Shown here piece after piece: positions 63,130 through 64,000 of a stretch of DNA of 64,000 bases. How positions within the stretch are numbered: position 1 is the stretch's first letter; every line of letters starts with the position of its first letter. This DNA comes from Solwaraspora sp. WMMA2056. GTDB taxonomy: Bacteria; Actinomycetota; Actinomycetes; Mycobacteriales; Micromonosporaceae. Below the pieces are notes generated by a model. The model ran no database searches. It was given only the letters and a program-made list of their open reading frames with translations, and had not been told where the DNA came from. A program made the translations under genes and the position numbers. The stretch is from the NCBI RefSeq assembly GCF_030345095.1, contig NZ_CP128360.1:1550001-1614000 (forward strand), read 5' to 3'.

Positions 63130-63195
63130 GCACCCACCTCTGTGTGAGCCCTGTCACCGTCGCAGGGGTCTTCTTCGGGTACGCACTCAGATCGG

Positions 63196-63777
63196 TCAGC
63201 GGCGCACCCGATAGCGCAGGTGAAGCACCCGGTTGCCCTGAACAACTACGTCTGGGCCTTCCAGCAGGTGCTGCGCGTCGACGGAGCCGAAGTAACGCTT
63301 ACCGGACCCAAGCACCACGGGTGCGACGTCCATGCGTACCTCGTCGACCCAACCTGCGGCGAGCGCCTGGCCGCCGACGTCGCCGGCAGCGAACTCGACA
63401 GTGCGGTCACCCGCAAGCTCCCGCGCCCTGGCTACGGCCGCCTCGATGCCGTCGACAAAATGGAACGGCGCCTGGAGGTCCCAGCCCTCGGGCGCACCAC
63501 GGTGACTCACCACGACCACATGGTCGATCCCACTCGGAGGCGTCCCATCCCAGCCGTCGGTGATGTCGAAGGAGCGACGACCGGCGATGGTCACCCCGAC
63601 CTCGTCCCAGTACGGCCGGACGTAGTCGAACGAAGCCTGCGACACCTTCAGAACGCCACCGTCGTCCAACGGCACGTCACCGCTGACCAGCCACTCGAAG
63701 ATCGGACCGGGATCGTCGTTCTCAGCCGCGATGAAACCATCGACCGAAACCGACGCGTTCATGACCACTTTCCCCAT
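63196..63777 (-). CDS. Dihydrofolate reductase-fold (RibD C-terminal-like) protein
   Basis: A 193-residue protein of the DHFR/RibD-C family: VVMNASVSVDGFIAAENDDP, GVTIAGRRSFDITDGWDGTP, VVVVSHRGAPEGWD, VDEVRMDVAPVVLGSGKRYF. It binds NADPH and reduces an unknown substrate; it is not the housekeeping folA. ATG 63777 has GAGGAGGAA three bases upstream, so the earlier in-frame start is rejected. It is convergent with the prenyltransferase-fold gene. Confidence 0.92.
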   Translation of the reverse strand: MGKVVMNASVSVDGFIAAENDDPGPIFEWLVSGDVPLDDGGVLKVSQASFDYVRPYWDEVGVTIAGRRSFDITDGWDGTPPSGIDHVVVVSHRGAPEGWDLQAPFHFVDGIEAAVARARELAGDRTVEFAAGDVGGQALAAGWVDEVRMDVAPVVLGSGKRYFGSVDAQHLLEGPDVVVQGNRVLHLRYRVRR

Positions 63778-63840
63778 GGATTCCTCCTCTGTTCGGAGTC
63801 CCAAGTCTTGCGCGGCGTGACCTGTCGCCCTTGTACGAAA

Positions 63841-64000
63841 TCAATCGGCCGGGAGCGGCCAGCCGGCCAGGACGTGGTCGGGATGATCGCGCAGGAATCG
63901 CCGCCGGACTTCGGCGTACCGGGTCGGCGTGAGCCCGGTGAACTCCCGGAACTCGCGCACGAAGTGGGCCTGGTCGAAGTAGCCCGCGCCAGCGGCAACG
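63841..64000 (-). CDS. AraC-family regulator, C-terminal fragment (5' end outside window)
   Basis: The frame enters from the right edge and ends at TGA 63841. The visible 52 residues are the second helix-turn-helix of an AraC/XylS domain ([20 protein letters not shown], then [15 protein letters not shown]). It could control the DHFR-like gene next to it on the same strand, 63 bp downstream. The sensor domain is outside the window. Confidence 0.85.
   Translation of the reverse strand, partial: VAAGAGYFDQAHFVREFREFTGLTPTRYAEVRRRFLRDHPDHVLAGWPLPAD

Overview
The window is chromosomal DNA from a high-GC actinobacterium, most likely a member of the Micromonosporaceae (Micromonospora or a close relative). 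The evidence is the very high G+C with strong third-position bias, the many GTG starts, the abundance of TetR, MerR, XRE and LCP proteins, a CebR-type cellulase operator, and an order of genes at 52-62 kb (rhlE, DUF3107, TetR, DUF3152, moeZ) that resembles the mycobacterial rhlE-moeZ neighbourhood. I see no rRNA, tRNA, prophage, insertion sequence or CRISPR array. The genus is inference.

Layout. 1-6 kb (minus strand): a secreted vWA protein, a large methyltransferase-coiled coil-double glycosyltransferase protein, a GT2 glycosyltransferase and a LysR regulator divergent from an SBF-like transporter. 6.7-10.1 kb: a cell-surface locus with a decaying WxL/DUF916-like pair (in-frame amber codon, no normal start codon, antisense overrun) and an LCP ligase with Trp-heptad repeats. 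10.3-17.2 kb: an asparagine-synthetase-like protein lacking its catalytic residues, NhaA, an ABC-F ATPase, a ROK protein and a coupled TPR/Smr pair. 17.2-22.7 kb: regulators, each beside its probable target, with visible operators (TetR/SDR, MerR/membrane protein, TetR/methyltransferase). 22.9-25.9 kb: two XRE regulators, the second in a tightly coupled operon with two tiny proteins. 26-32 kb: rsmI, a secreted GH9 cellulase with a consensus promoter and a perfect CebR box, and an M28 membrane protease. 32-36 kb: a signalling cluster (response regulator-PP2C phosphatase, CHASE3 histidine kinase, Rcp1-like regulator) followed by an inositol-phosphatase-like enzyme. 36-38 kb: an NmrA-like/TetR divergent pair with twin operators, and an iron-box-controlled DUF2218 gene. 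38.5-50 kb: a coiled-coil wall hydrolase, a membrane protein fused to a spermidine-synthase-like domain, a Ser/Thr kinase with an extracellular CBM2-like domain, a KtrAB-type K+ system, a secreted GDPD, a RecQ-phosphoribosyltransferase fusion and an NlpC/P60 hydrolase. 50-64 kb: a His-rich secreted protein, a methyltransferase, RhlE, DUF3107, TetR, a 948-residue disordered protein, two DUF3152 zincin-like proteins, MoeZ, a prenyltransferase-fold protein, a DHFR-like reductase and the end of an AraC regulator.

The most unusual signal is non-coding. Three tandem arrays (units of 27, 27 and 31 bp) lie in the same orientation 25-95 bp upstream of three unrelated genes (the membrane-spermidine synthase gene, the GDPD gene and rhlE). 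Each unit carries one small hairpin followed by a CTGAWCC motif, and the stem sequence differs between arrays while pairing is kept. Separately, a 64-bp palindromic element occurs twice, just after the GH9 and GDPD genes, with a compensatory base-pair swap. Several genes also show short tandem duplications at their 3' ends that include the stop codon. These repeats are the best candidates for undescribed biology here.
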